A stretch of DNA of 19,800 nt from Acidobacteriaceae bacterium (GTDB lineage Bacteria; Acidobacteriota; Terriglobia; Terriglobales; Acidobacteriaceae), in assembly GCA_030049955.1 (NCBI GenBank), contig JASIJX010000513.1, forward strand, positions 1 to 19,800, read 5' to 3'. Below, in pieces: positions 8,322 through 17,200 of the stretch. The position numbers were made by a program, and so were the translations under genes. The notes beneath the pieces were generated by a model that saw only the letters and a program-made list of their open reading frames with translations, had not been told where the DNA came from and ran no database searches. How positions within the stretch are numbered: the first letter of the stretch is position 1; every line of letters starts with the position of its first letter.

Positions 8322-9530
8322 ATGGTCCCGGGCAAGAGGCGTTTTCGCAATCCGATGCAAAAGGATGAGATACGACCGAGTGAATTGCTGCGACATGCCT
8401 CGGAATTGAAGGCAGCCGCCGAGGCAGTGTGCCAAAGCCAGCCCTTCCGCGCCAGCGCCAAGAGCTGCCAGTTTCTGCGCTACATTGTTCGCCAGACGCT
8501 CGACGGCAATACTGATGAGCTGAAGGAGCGGCTCATTGGCATCGAGTTACTTGGCCGCAATGCTTCGTACGACACGGGTTCCGACGCAGGCGTGCGCGTG
8601 CGCGCAAACGATGTACGCAAACGCCTGGCTGCTTACTACGCTTCCGGTGTCTTCGATGCAGAGTTCACGCTGGAGATCCCTGCCGGCTCGTACATCCCGC
8701 GTTTTTACCTTCCGCGCTGCTTCCATGCCGAGGAGGCCGAGACTGCAGCGGCCTCTGTTCCCGTATCATCGTGCGACGCCGCGCCGGTTCCAGAACTCCC
8801 ATCGAACGCTGATTTTCCGCACACTCAGTTGGCGCCGCCGGTGCGCGAACTTAGCCTGCAACTGCTGGCGCTGCCCACATTGGCCGCTCTGTTTCTGTGC
8901 GTCATTTGCCTGCGGTGGCAGCTCACCCAGGAGCATCCCTTCGTGACCTTCTGGAATACCGTCTTTCGAGACCACAACGCTCTGCTCTATGTGCCCGTCT
9001 CCCGGCTCGGCGGACAACAGGACGTGGTTCCTGCCGACCGGCTGGAAGATACGGCGCCTTTGTTCAGTCTGGCCGGCCGGTTTCATGGCCGCATCACACT
9101 TACCCACTCCCTCGCATTGAACAATGGCGCAGGCGACATTCTGATCCTCATCGGCTCTATCCCCGCCTCCCCTGACTATTCTCTCTTCGCGGATGGAGAA
9201 CGTCTGACCGTGGATAGCTCGCCTGAGGGCCGCCGCATTGTCGATCACACCGCAGGAAATGCCGCAATCGAAACATATGGCCGAGCCGCGCTGCTCACAA
9301 TTGACAATGGCCCGCAACGCTCCATCCACATCGACGGTACCGATGACGAAGCTATAGCCTCTCTCATCCGCGCTCTCTCGGGGCCCAGCGACTTTCCCGA
9401 TGGGCTCAGCAACAGTTTTCAGGATGGAACCGCCACCCAGATTGTGTTTCCCCTGAATCCTGGCGCGCAAGCAGTTATCTTTCACGAATCACTGCCCGTC
9501 ACGCATACAGCAATGAATGGACCGCTGTGA
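8322..9530 (+). CDS. Putative membrane-anchored one-component regulator, acidobacterial type
   Basis: Protein of 402 residues if it starts at 8322; no good ribosome binding site is seen, and ATG 8355 (GAGG 15 bases upstream) is an alternative. The N-terminal cytoplasmic part (about 40-130) has the pattern SCQFLRYIVRQTL, LKERLIGIELLGRNASYDTGSDAGVRVRANDVRKRLAAYY and EIPAGSYIPRF. I recognise this as a family common in Acidobacteriota, with a presumed winged-helix-like DNA-binding role (from memory, not demonstrated). One transmembrane helix lies at about 177-198. The remaining 200 residues, probably periplasmic, show WNTVFRDHNALLYVPV and GDILILIGS and no recognised enzyme motif. The layout resembles ToxR-type regulators. 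The gene overlaps the following permease start, so both products are made together. It probably senses a phosphonate or envelope signal and controls the divergent units; this is inference. Confidence 0.75.
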   Translation: MVPGKRRFRNPMQKDEIRPSELLRHASELKAAAEAVCQSQPFRASAKSCQFLRYIVRQTLDGNTDELKERLIGIELLGRNASYDTGSDAGVRVRANDVRKRLAAYYASGVFDAEFTLEIPAGSYIPRFYLPRCFHAEEAETAAASVPVSSCDAAPVPELPSNADFPHTQLAPPVRELSLQLLALPTLAALFLCVICLRWQLTQEHPFVTFWNTVFRDHNALLYVPVSRLGGQQDVVPADRLEDTAPLFSLAGRFHGRITLTHSLALNNGAGDILILIGSIPASPDYSLFADGERLTVDSSPEGRRIVDHTAGNAAIETYGRAALLTIDNGPQRSIHIDGTDDEAIASLIRALSGPSDFPDGLSNSFQDGTATQIVFPLNPGAQAVIFHESLPVTHTAMNGPL

Positions 9531-10789
9531 ACACCGAAGTAAAATCGCTTGATGTTTCGCGCGGCCGGGTCTTCATCTCTGCGTGGGTGCTTTACGCCGG
9601 ATATTATATTTGCCGCAAGGATATTAGCCCCGGCGCCGGCCCTGGAATCTCGCACTTTGCACTTAGTCTCATCGCCTTCGGCGCCGCCTATGCCATCAGC
9701 CAGTTTGCCGGCGGGATTCTCGCGGATGGTTCTGGCGCGCGCCGCACGGCCCTTGCCGGAGCGGGCATCTCCATTCTCTGCACCAGTCTTCTGGCCTTCC
9801 GCACCTCGCCCGACTTCGAGTTGGCGCTGCTGCTCGGCAATGGCATCGGCCAGGGCTTCGGCTGGCCAGCTCTTCTGCGCCTGATCGGGGAGTGGTTCAA
9901 CCGCGGCGAACGCGACCGCGTGCTGGGCTGGTGGAGTACAAGCTACATCCTCGGCGGAGTGCTGGCCACTTCGCTCACCGCGTGGCTGCTGGTCAACACG
10001 CGTATCGTCGCGCTCACTGGATTCCGGCCCGCGTACCTGGTCTCTTCCGCAATTCTGCTCGGGGCGGCGCTCTTCTTTTACATCGGAACGGCGCGACTCG
10101 CTCCGGGGGGTTGCGCGGCCCTGAAGCCCAGCCAAACGCAATCTGCAGCCTGGCGCGAAATTCTCGCCAACCGCGGAATTCAGGTCATCGCTTCTGTCTA
10201 TTTCTTTCTCAAGATGACCCGATATACGCTGCTCTTCTGGCTTCCTCTCTATCTCACGTCGAGCTTGGGTTATACGCAGCATTCGGCCGAACATTTCGCC
10301 TCCTATTTCGAGTTGCTCGGCTTTCTCGGTCCACTTGCCGCCGCCTGGGCCCTCCATCACTGGTTTGGCGAGCGGCGCATGGCGCTGGGTTCGGGCATGC
10401 TGTTCGCGCTGGGTTTCGTCTGTCTTCTGCATCCCGTGCTGGCAGGCAGCGGCGCATTCGAAACCGCCATATCCATTGCGTTGATGGGCGTGCTCATCTA
10501 CGGAGCCGATGTGCTCATCTCGGCCATGGCCGTTCTCGATGCCGTGCCCGTTCACCTGCACGGCCGCGCCGCCGGCTTCGTCAACGGCATCGGCTCCATC
10601 GGCCAAACTCTGTCTCCGTTCCTCGTGACCATCTTTGTCTCGCATTGGGGATGGACGAGGCTTTTCGATCTTTTTGTCTTCTTCGCACTGGTTGCAGGCA
10701 TCATCTGCGCCCTGGGTGCGCATCTCCAAACCGATCAGTCCCTGCTTCTTAACCGTTCAGCGGGCGAATCGGGCCATATTCAAGCGTAG
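9527..10789 (+). CDS. Second MFS permease or transporter-like sensor, OPA family
   Basis: Twelve-helix inner-membrane protein of 420 residues. It starts with GTG at 9527, overlapping the regulator stop codon (GTGA), a typical translational-coupling arrangement. It is a paralogue of the permease at 6745-8064: YAGYYICRKDIS, GWWSTSYILGG and MTRYTLLFWLPLYL match that protein closely, and both substrate-type arginines (about 30 and 232) are kept. The segment after TM1 differs: it is shorter and contains ISPGAGPGIS instead of the longer loop. It may be a second phosphonate permease. Because it is coupled to a membrane regulator, it may instead be a transporter-like receptor, as UhpC is to UhpT (inference). 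phnX follows after 9 bases. Confidence 0.9.
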   Translation: MNTEVKSLDVSRGRVFISAWVLYAGYYICRKDISPGAGPGISHFALSLIAFGAAYAISQFAGGILADGSGARRTALAGAGISILCTSLLAFRTSPDFELALLLGNGIGQGFGWPALLRLIGEWFNRGERDRVLGWWSTSYILGGVLATSLTAWLLVNTRIVALTGFRPAYLVSSAILLGAALFFYIGTARLAPGGCAALKPSQTQSAAWREILANRGIQVIASVYFFLKMTRYTLLFWLPLYLTSSLGYTQHSAEHFASYFELLGFLGPLAAAWALHHWFGERRMALGSGMLFALGFVCLLHPVLAGSGAFETAISIALMGVLIYGADVLISAMAVLDAVPVHLHGRAAGFVNGIGSIGQTLSPFLVTIFVSHWGWTRLFDLFVFFALVAGIICALGAHLQTDQSLLLNRSAGESGHIQA

Positions 10790-10798
10790 ACTGCGGCC

Positions 10799-11692
10799 AT
10801 GAGTTCATTTACTCCTAGCCAAACTCCTCGATTCTCCATCCACGGCCCCACGGAACTTCTTCGCATTCGCGCCATCATGCTGGATTGGGCAGGCACCGCC
10901 GTCGATCACGGTTCAGTGGCGCCCGTCCTCGCCCTCCAAGCGCTTTTCGCACAGCATGGAATTTCCCTGTCGATGGAAAACGCCCGGCGGGATATGGGCC
11001 TGCTCAAGCGCGATCACATTCGCGCGATCTTCAGTTTGCAGGACGTGCGCGCGCAGTGGACCGCGGACACGGGCCGCGAACCAGTCGAAGCGGACGTTCA
11101 CGCGCTTTTTGCGGAATTCGGTCCTCTGCAAATGGAGATCATCGCGCAGCACTCCACCTTGATACCCGGTGTTGTGGAGACTGTTAAGGAATGGCAGAGC
11201 CGTGGATTGCGCATCGGAAGCACAACAGGCTACACCCGGCAGATGCTGGAGCCGGTGCGGGAGCAGGCTGCCCGCAATGGCTACCGTCCTGATGCTTCAA
11301 TCTGTCCAGATGAGGTGAGCGCCGGCCGCCCCGCTCCGTGGATGCTGATGAGGAATGCGCAACTCCTCAACGTCTATCCGCCTTCTGCCTGCGTCAAAAT
11401 CGGCGACACGGTGATCGACATTGAAGAGGGAAGGAATGCCGGCATGTGGACCATCGGACTGACGAGGACCGGCAATCTGATTGGCCTCGACCGTCAACAG
11501 TGGGAACAGCTACCCGAGACGGAAAAGGAAGTCCGGCTCAGCCACGCAAAGAAAACCCTGCTCGACGCGGGCGCTGACTTTGTGGCAGAGGATCTCTCAT
11601 CCTGCGATGAGGCTCTCGCCACCATCGAAAGGCATCTGAGAAACGGCGAACGATCAGTGCAAGTTCCACTGGCTCAGCAAAGCCTGTCATAG
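10799..11692 (+). CDS. phnX: Phosphonoacetaldehyde hydrolase (phosphonatase)
   Basis: Cytoplasmic HAD-superfamily enzyme of 297 residues that cleaves the C-P bond of phosphonoacetaldehyde to acetaldehyde and phosphate, completing the AEP pathway begun by PhnW. Seen: IMLDWAGTAVDHGSVAP with nucleophile Asp29; MGLLKRDHIRAI with Lys70, the residue that in Bacillus cereus phosphonatase (Lys53) forms a Schiff base with the substrate; STTGYTR (motif II); SAGRPAPWM; and KIGDTVIDIEEGRNAGMW with the Mg-binding acidic residues. It has about 20 extra N-terminal residues compared with the Bacillus enzyme. The ATG lies 9 bases after the upstream permease stop and has only a weak ribosome binding site, consistent with operon translation. 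Confidence 0.97.
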   Translation: MSSFTPSQTPRFSIHGPTELLRIRAIMLDWAGTAVDHGSVAPVLALQALFAQHGISLSMENARRDMGLLKRDHIRAIFSLQDVRAQWTADTGREPVEADVHALFAEFGPLQMEIIAQHSTLIPGVVETVKEWQSRGLRIGSTTGYTRQMLEPVREQAARNGYRPDASICPDEVSAGRPAPWMLMRNAQLLNVYPPSACVKIGDTVIDIEEGRNAGMWTIGLTRTGNLIGLDRQQWEQLPETEKEVRLSHAKKTLLDAGADFVAEDLSSCDEALATIERHLRNGERSVQVPLAQQSLS

Positions 11693-11704
11693 TAGCAAGT
11701 GGAA
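11664..11704 (+). repeat. 7-bp inverted repeat spanning the phnX stop codon
   Basis: TTCCACT (11664-11670) pairs with AGTGGAA (11698-11704) across the end of phnX, and a small GGCT/AGCC stem (11671-11674 and 11681-11684) is nested inside. No T tract follows, so it is not a normal intrinsic terminator. It could protect the mRNA 3' end or be chance. Confidence 0.3.
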
Positions 11705-12030
11705 GGACAGAAGCGGATCCGTACCAGCGAACGCCCTTCCTATCATTGTTCCGGCCTTTTGGCGAAACCAAGGGCGCCAAGGACTCCAAGGTTTCGGGCG
11801 GATATACGACTGAGAATCGGTATCCTCGAAGAGATCATCTCATCGTACGTCAAGCATTCCTTCAGTGCGGTTGGATGAAACGTCAAATATTGGATCGCGA
11901 GGCTGTTTGCGGTTTGCGATGGACGAATTCTTTCACCGCCGGTCGATGACGTTCGACGAATTCGCCTTTCGAAAGCAATTTTCCAGAGCCTTTCTTGCCG
12001 TCAAATATTTCCACCGCAATCCAAACGAGA
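11693..12030. other. 338-base convergent intergenic region
   Basis: This region lies between the ends of phnX (rightward) and the histidine kinase gene (leftward). No gene with recognisable features is present; short open frames here have no family resemblance and run into the kinase antisense. A 6-base dyad, TTGGCG/CGCCAA (11759-11764 and 11775-11780), has no T tail. No convincing terminator was seen for either strand. Confidence 0.55.
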
Positions 12031-13419
12031 TCAGGCTTCAGAGCAAACTGGAAGATCTAGCCGAAACTCTGTGCCTCTATGCAATTGACTGGTTACCGTC
12101 AAATCAGCGTGGTGCATATCCGCGATCCACTTGGCGATGGACAGGCCGAGACCCGCTCCTTCCGTCTGGCTACGTGAAGGATCGGCGCGGTAGAAGCGGT
12201 CGAAGATGTGCGGCAAGTCGGATTCGGAGATGCCTGCGCCGGTGTCGCGTACTGTCACCGTTGCCTGCCTGGCGCTTCCGGTGAGCGCCACGTCGATACG
12301 ACCCGGCGCATGCGTGTATTTGATCGCGTTATCGAGGAGAATCCAGAGCAATCGGCGCAGAGTGGCAAAGTCGCCTATTACATTTACGAGCTGCGCGCTG
12401 AAAGAAACCGACAGCGCAAGCTGCCGCTCCTCAGCGAGTGGCCGAGCCATCTCGCAGGCCTGCTCGACCACATCGGCAAGATTCAGGGTCCCCAAAGGCT
12501 TTACGCCGCGTTCCGCGTCGGCACGCGCCAGAGTCAGCATGTCATTGAGCAGCACTGCGGCCTTCGCTGTTTCCTCCACGATGTCTTTGAATGCCTGCCG
12601 GCTGTCCTCATCAGCGTGCGCATTGCCCAAGGCGACTTCAGCCACTGTCCGCACGAACGAGAGCGGTCCGCGCAGTTCGTGGGAAGCGTCCGCGGTGAAC
12701 TGCTTGATCTGGTTCACCGCCGCCTCGAGCCGGGCCAGCATATCATTGCAGGTCTCTGCCAATCGCGCGATCTCGTCGCCCGTTCGGGCGACAGGCAACC
12801 TCTCAGAAAGATTGCGAATGCTGATGGAGCGCGCTGTGGCGCTAATCCTGTCCACCGGCTTGAGCGCTCTGCGGCTGAGCCAATAGCCGCACCCCGAAGA
12901 AACCAGCAACAGAATGGGAGCGGAGGCAAGCAAGCCCTCAAGAAACCGGTCGAGCACGAGCTGGTTTGCTGCCTCTGGCGCTGCCGCTGCGAGATATATG
13001 GGTTGGCCATCGACAGAGATCCGTCGCATCAGCACCCAGAAATCTCGCGAGGGCGCGAATACAAACCTTTCTTTGGAGCCAGCGCGAATCGCTGGCCACG
13101 GAAACTCCCGCGCCGCTTGCGTGGGTGAAGAGAGAGCGCGCGAGCCGTCGGCGCGGAACACTTCAACCAGTCCGCCGCCCGTGGCCCGGGCAAACTCCTG
13201 GTAGTCCGTGTTGAGATCCGCGATATTTTCCTCTTTCGCTTTTTCGAGCAGCGTCTGCAGCCTGTCAATGCGGCGGGTCAACGTGAGATAGCGTTCGTTG
13301 ACCAGCGTCCGTTTCAGATTGATCCACATGGCCGCGCCGAACAGCACCCAGCCTACAAGAAAAATGCATCCAAACCAAACCGTAAGCCTGAACGAGATGG
13401 AGGCGCGGCTCCTCAGCAT
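12031..13419 (-). CDS. Two-component sensor histidine kinase
   Basis: Inner-membrane kinase of 462 residues. TM1 lies at about 13-33, followed by a periplasmic sensor region of about 130 residues with no recognised domain, TM2 at about 163-182 and HAMP at about 183-236. The dimerisation/phosphoacceptor domain has FTADASHELRGPL (His247). The ATPase domain has LLDNAIKYT (N box, Asn364), DTGAGIS (G1), HIFDRFYRAD (F box) and GAGLGLSIAK (G2). All catalytic boxes are intact. The ATG overlaps the response regulator stop by 7 bases, with GGAG about 7 bases upstream. The pair is divergent from a TonB receptor plus phosphatase unit, so phosphate starvation or a phosphate-ester signal is a reasonable stimulus; the signal cannot be read from sequence. 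Confidence 0.95.
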   Translation of the reverse strand: MLRSRASISFRLTVWFGCIFLVGWVLFGAAMWINLKRTLVNERYLTLTRRIDRLQTLLEKAKEENIADLNTDYQEFARATGGGLVEVFRADGSRALSSPTQAAREFPWPAIRAGSKERFVFAPSRDFWVLMRRISVDGQPIYLAAAAPEAANQLVLDRFLEGLLASAPILLLVSSGCGYWLSRRALKPVDRISATARSISIRNLSERLPVARTGDEIARLAETCNDMLARLEAAVNQIKQFTADASHELRGPLSFVRTVAEVALGNAHADEDSRQAFKDIVEETAKAAVLLNDMLTLARADAERGVKPLGTLNLADVVEQACEMARPLAEERQLALSVSFSAQLVNVIGDFATLRRLLWILLDNAIKYTHAPGRIDVALTGSARQATVTVRDTGAGISESDLPHIFDRFYRADPSRSQTEGAGLGLSIAKWIADMHHADLTVTSQLHRGTEFRLDLPVCSEA

Positions 13420-14090
13420 TTTTCGCTCCGCAATGCATACCCAACACCACGAATGGTATGGAGGAGCTCAATTTCGCCGGAGCGCGTGATTTTGGAGCGC
13501 AGCGCGCGGATGAACACGTAGAGGCTATCGAAACTCACATCGGCGCCGGAACTCCAGCCTTTTTCGATCAACACGCCGTGGGGCACCACTGCAGGAGCTC
13601 GGCGCATGAGTACGGCCAGCAATGCGCATTCAGTGCGAGTCAGCGTCTCCACGCGCTCGCCCCGCTGCAATTGGTATTGATGCGGCCGCAGAACGAGATC
13701 TTCAAATGCGAAGGACCGTGGCGCCTGAACCGGAGCGCGCCGCGCCGCAGCGCGCACTTTCGCCAGCAGAACGTCGAGAGCAAACGGCTTGGTGAGATAG
13801 TCGTCCGCGCCGGCATCGAGACCGTGAACAATATCCTCCATGGAATCGCGCGCGGAGACAATGATGGCTTGCGTGCGCATGTGCACCTCGCGCATCTTGC
13901 GGATAACCGTGAATCCATCCATGCGCGGGAGCATCACGTCGAGCAGCATTACGTCATAGCTATCCGATTTGCCCAGGCGCAGCGCCTCTTCGCCGTCATA
14001 GGCAAGCGTGACGCGATGTCCTTCGCTTTCAAGCGCGCGGCCCAGATGAACAGCGAGGCTCCGCTTGTCCTCAACAACCAGAACATGCAT
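13413..14090 (-). CDS. OmpR/PhoB-family response regulator
   Basis: Cytoplasmic DNA-binding regulator of 225 residues. The receiver domain is intact: acidic pair at VVED (residues 7-8), phosphoacceptor Asp51 in LLDVMLPRMDGF, Ser79, and Lys101 in LTKPF. The C-terminal winged helix (about 125-220) has TLTRTECALLAVL and ends in HTIRGVGYALR, typical of the OmpR/PhoB family. AGGA precedes the ATG at 14090 by 7 bases. It is transcribed before its kinase as one operon. A 7-4-7 direct repeat of TGTAAAT sits 34 bases upstream of its start, a likely site for its own product. Confidence 0.96.
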   Translation of the reverse strand: MHVLVVEDKRSLAVHLGRALESEGHRVTLAYDGEEALRLGKSDSYDVMLLDVMLPRMDGFTVIRKMREVHMRTQAIIVSARDSMEDIVHGLDAGADDYLTKPFALDVLLAKVRAAARRAPVQAPRSFAFEDLVLRPHQYQLQRGERVETLTRTECALLAVLMRRAPAVVPHGVLIEKGWSSGADVSFDSLYVFIRALRSKITRSGEIELLHTIRGVGYALRSEKC

Positions 14091-14123
14091 GAAGGAATCC
14101 TGCTCTTAATTCTAGAAAGCGCT

Positions 14124-14141
14124 TGTAAATTCTCTGTAAAT
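14124..14141 (+). promoter_or_regulatory. TGTAAAT-TCTC-TGTAAAT direct repeat, Pho-box-like operator
   Basis: Two identical 7-base half-sites separated by 4 bases (11-base period), in the divergent region between the response regulator and the second TonB receptor. This geometry is that of PhoB/OmpR-family sites. A TAAGAT hexamer at 14165-14170 could be the receptor -10 box. The matching -35 position (17-base spacer, 14142-14147) is a poor CACAAC directly abutting the repeat, as expected at an activated promoter. The core TGTAA-N6-TGTAA is shared with 8288-8303. Confidence 0.6.
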
Positions 14142-14211
14142 CACAACCTGACCGGCTTCCTTCCTAAGATTCGCATTAGATTGCCTCGCCATACTCGTTC
14201 CATCCTCGGCG

Positions 14212-14250
14212 CCTGCTAGTGCAGGATCCGGTCAAGGATCCGGTCAAGGA
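14212..14250 (+). repeat. Leader hairpin plus tandem 12-base repeat at the receptor ribosome binding site
   Basis: CCTGC-TAGT-GCAGG (14212-14225) is a perfect 5-bp hairpin. Overlapping it, GGATCCGGTCAA occurs twice in tandem (14224-14235, 14236-14247), followed by the first three bases of a third copy. The end of copy two plus that partial copy forms AAGGAG, the Shine-Dalgarno sequence 6 bases before the ATG at 14258. The palindromic GGATCC of each copy can also pair with the other, giving a 6-bp stem just upstream of the ribosome binding site. Confidence 0.7.
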
Positions 14251-14257
14251 GTGAGAG

Positions 14258-17200
14258 ATGAGAAAGTTGTTCAGTGTTGGAAGTCCCCTGCTTCTGGGAT
14301 GGTTCCTAATCCTCCTGTTGTCTTCATTTACCTACGGACAAGAATCGAAGGGGTTGATCGCCGGGTATGTTTCGGATATCTCCGGTGCGGCGCTAAAAGG
14401 GGCGCGCATTCAGGTTCTGCCGCTTAGTGTCGGAGGGATCACGGACAGCGTCGGTTCGTTCTCGCTGCCCGAAATTCCCGGAGGACACTATACCTTGACC
14501 GTTTCCTTTGTCGGGTTCGAAACGTCGCGCCAGGAAATTGATCTCAGGCCCGGCCAGACGCTGAATCTGAACATCACGCTCAACGTGAGCAAGCAGAGCG
14601 AGCAGATCCTGGTTACCGCCGAGCGCGCGCACGGAGAGGCAGACGCCGTCAACGTCACGCGCACGGCCGACAACATTATCCAATCTCTTCCCGCCGAAGT
14701 AATCACCAGCCTGCCCAACGCCAATGTCGCAGATGCGCTCGGCCGTCTTCCTTCTATCGTGCTCTACCGCGATGAGGGCGAAGGCGAATACATCCAGGTG
14801 CGTGGCACCGAGCCGCGCCTGACCAATATCACCGTCGACGGCATTACCGTCCCCGCCCCGGAACCCGAGGTTCGGCAGGTGCGCCTCGATGTCATCCCTT
14901 CCGATCTTGTCGAGTCGGTGCAGATCAATAAAACTCTCTCCGCCAACCAGGATGCCGATGGCATCGGTGGATCGGTGAACTTGATCACCAAGGCTGCTGC
15001 CGAGCACCCCACGATGAACATCTTTACTGACGGTGGTTATACGCCGATCATGAACGGCCGGTACACCGGTGAGACCGGCGGCACTTATGGTCAGCGTTAC
15101 GGAAAGAACAAAAAGCTTGGCCTGCTGGTTTCCGGCTCATTCGATTACAACGGCCGCGGCATCGATAACATTCAGCCGTCGATCGATCCCTACTCGACTT
15201 TCGCGCAGCCGTTTTACGACAACGACACGATTCGTGAGTATCGCTACTATCGCTACCGCAGCGGAGTGGATGGGACCGCCGACTACAAGTTGAACGAGAA
15301 CACCAGCTTCTCCATGACCGGTATCTACACCGATCTGAAGGACTGGGGCGATAAGTGGTACTACGAGCCCGTCTCCAACGCCCTCCCATCCACCGGCGGA
15401 ACTCCGAGCACAAAGTTGCAAGCTCCGAAGTTTTATACATCCAGCAAGCGTCCCAATGCATCCATTGGCAGCATGATTCTGAATGGACGGCACTTCAACA
15501 ACAATTCCTGGATCACCGTGACCCTTTCGGCTTCGCGTTCCTATGAGGTTGACTCGGCCGGTAATCCCAAAGCGGATTTTTCCTGGAATACGACGAAGCT
15601 CAATTGCAACTACAATCCCGCAGACCAGTACGACGTCTACCGGCCGACGTTCGGCTCGTGCGACCAGGCTGGCTCGCCGCTGGAGAATGCCGCCGATTGG
15701 TCATTCAAGGACATCACGATCTCCAAGGGCCTAGTTGCCGAGCTCGATTTAACTGGTGCGCTCTCTTATGCACGAAATTACACCGCGAATGGCCATTTCG
15801 GCACCTTTGAAGCGGGCTTCAAGTTTGCCAACAACCACAAATCGCAGGATTCCACCGAGATCGTTTACGACGGCAGCACGAACACCTTGCCGAACGAAAC
15901 CATGAGCCAATTGCAGAGCGGCTTTGAGAATACCGACTTCTACAATGGCAGCTACTTTGGCGGAAGATTCGGTCCTGTATCGGACTTCAACAAGGTGCAG
16001 AGCTGGGTGCTGAGTCCAGTCTCAAGTGGCGGTCTAGGCGGCCCGACCGGTCCGTATGTGGACGCATACAAAACCGCCCTCGACAACTCACCCAATATCT
16101 TCCACTACGTCGAGCAGATTCCCGCGTGGTACGCGATGAACACGATCGATTTCGGCCGATTCCACCTGCAGGCGGGGCTGCGCTTCGAAGACACACGGAT
16201 GAGCACCTACGGAGCGTATCTGAACATCGATCCGAATGCAACTACACCAGGAACGACACAGACCACGCCCACAGGTGCGTGCACTTCGTCGACGCAACAG
16301 AACTGCTACACGGTTTCGAATGTAACCGGCAATCCCACTTATCTCGATGTGCTGCCCAGTCTCCAACTCCGCTACCGGCTCGACAATGAATCCGACGTGC
16401 GCTTGGTAGTCGCTCGCGGTGTAGCGCGTCCCGATCCGTTTCAGCTTGTTCCCTACATCACGGAAGATGATTCGCAAAACCCGCCGAGCCTTGCAGTCGG
16501 CAATCCGACGCTTCGTCCCGAACACGCCAACAACTACGACCTGCTTTACGAAAAATATCTCCAGCCATTGGGCATGATTCAGGGCGGGTTTTTCTTCAAG
16601 CAGCTCACGGCCCCGCAAGACGAACTCCAGACCGCGGTCGGCGTCAATTTTGCTTCGCTCCCGGCAGGAGCGATTTCACTTCCTTCCGCCGAGATGACTG
16701 AGATCGAGCAGTTGCAGACACTCGGGTATGCAGACCAGGGGGCGTACCCCACCATCACCGTGTTCCTGAATGGAGAAAACGCGTATCTCTACGGGTTCGA
16801 ACTCAGCTACCAGCAGCACCTGAACTATTTGCCCGGCGTCATGAGCGGCTTGGGCATCACGGCAAATTACAGCTACACCAACTCGCAGGAAAAGGGATTT
16901 CCGCTGCGCACCGACAGCCCCCGCCTGCTTGACCAGGCCGCAAACGATTGGAACATCAGTCCGACTTATGACACCAATCGCTTCTCGCTTCGCACGGGCA
17001 TCAGCTTTAACGGCGCAAACCTCAACTCCTATAACTGGATTGCCAACTCGATCGTGCCGGGAGCCGATGCAAGCGGCCTGGGCCCAAAGGGTCCCTCCGG
17101 CGATGTATGGACGCTGCCACACCTGCAAGTGGATGCGCAGGCTAGCTATCGTGCCTGGCGCGGCCTTAACGTCATGGTGAACGGTCTCAATCTCACTAAT

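Noticed and set aside
9482..10729. Long open frame (415 codons) on the minus strand opposite the second permease
   Set aside because: Highly charged, low-complexity Glu/Arg/Gly/Gln-rich translation with no family pattern; the plus strand encodes a convincing 12-helix permease coupled to its neighbours.
9892..10752. Plus-strand frame of 286 codons overlapping the second permease
   Set aside because: Arg/Ser/His-rich out-of-frame reading of the permease gene with no domain features.
11759..11780. TTGGCG/CGCCAA dyad considered as the phnX terminator
   Set aside because: Stem of 6 bp with a 10-base loop and no T tract on either strand.
11865..12284. Possible small gene of 139 codons between phnX and the kinase gene
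   Set aside because: Its second half is antisense to the histidine kinase C-terminus and the first part resembles no family; no ribosome binding site supports it.
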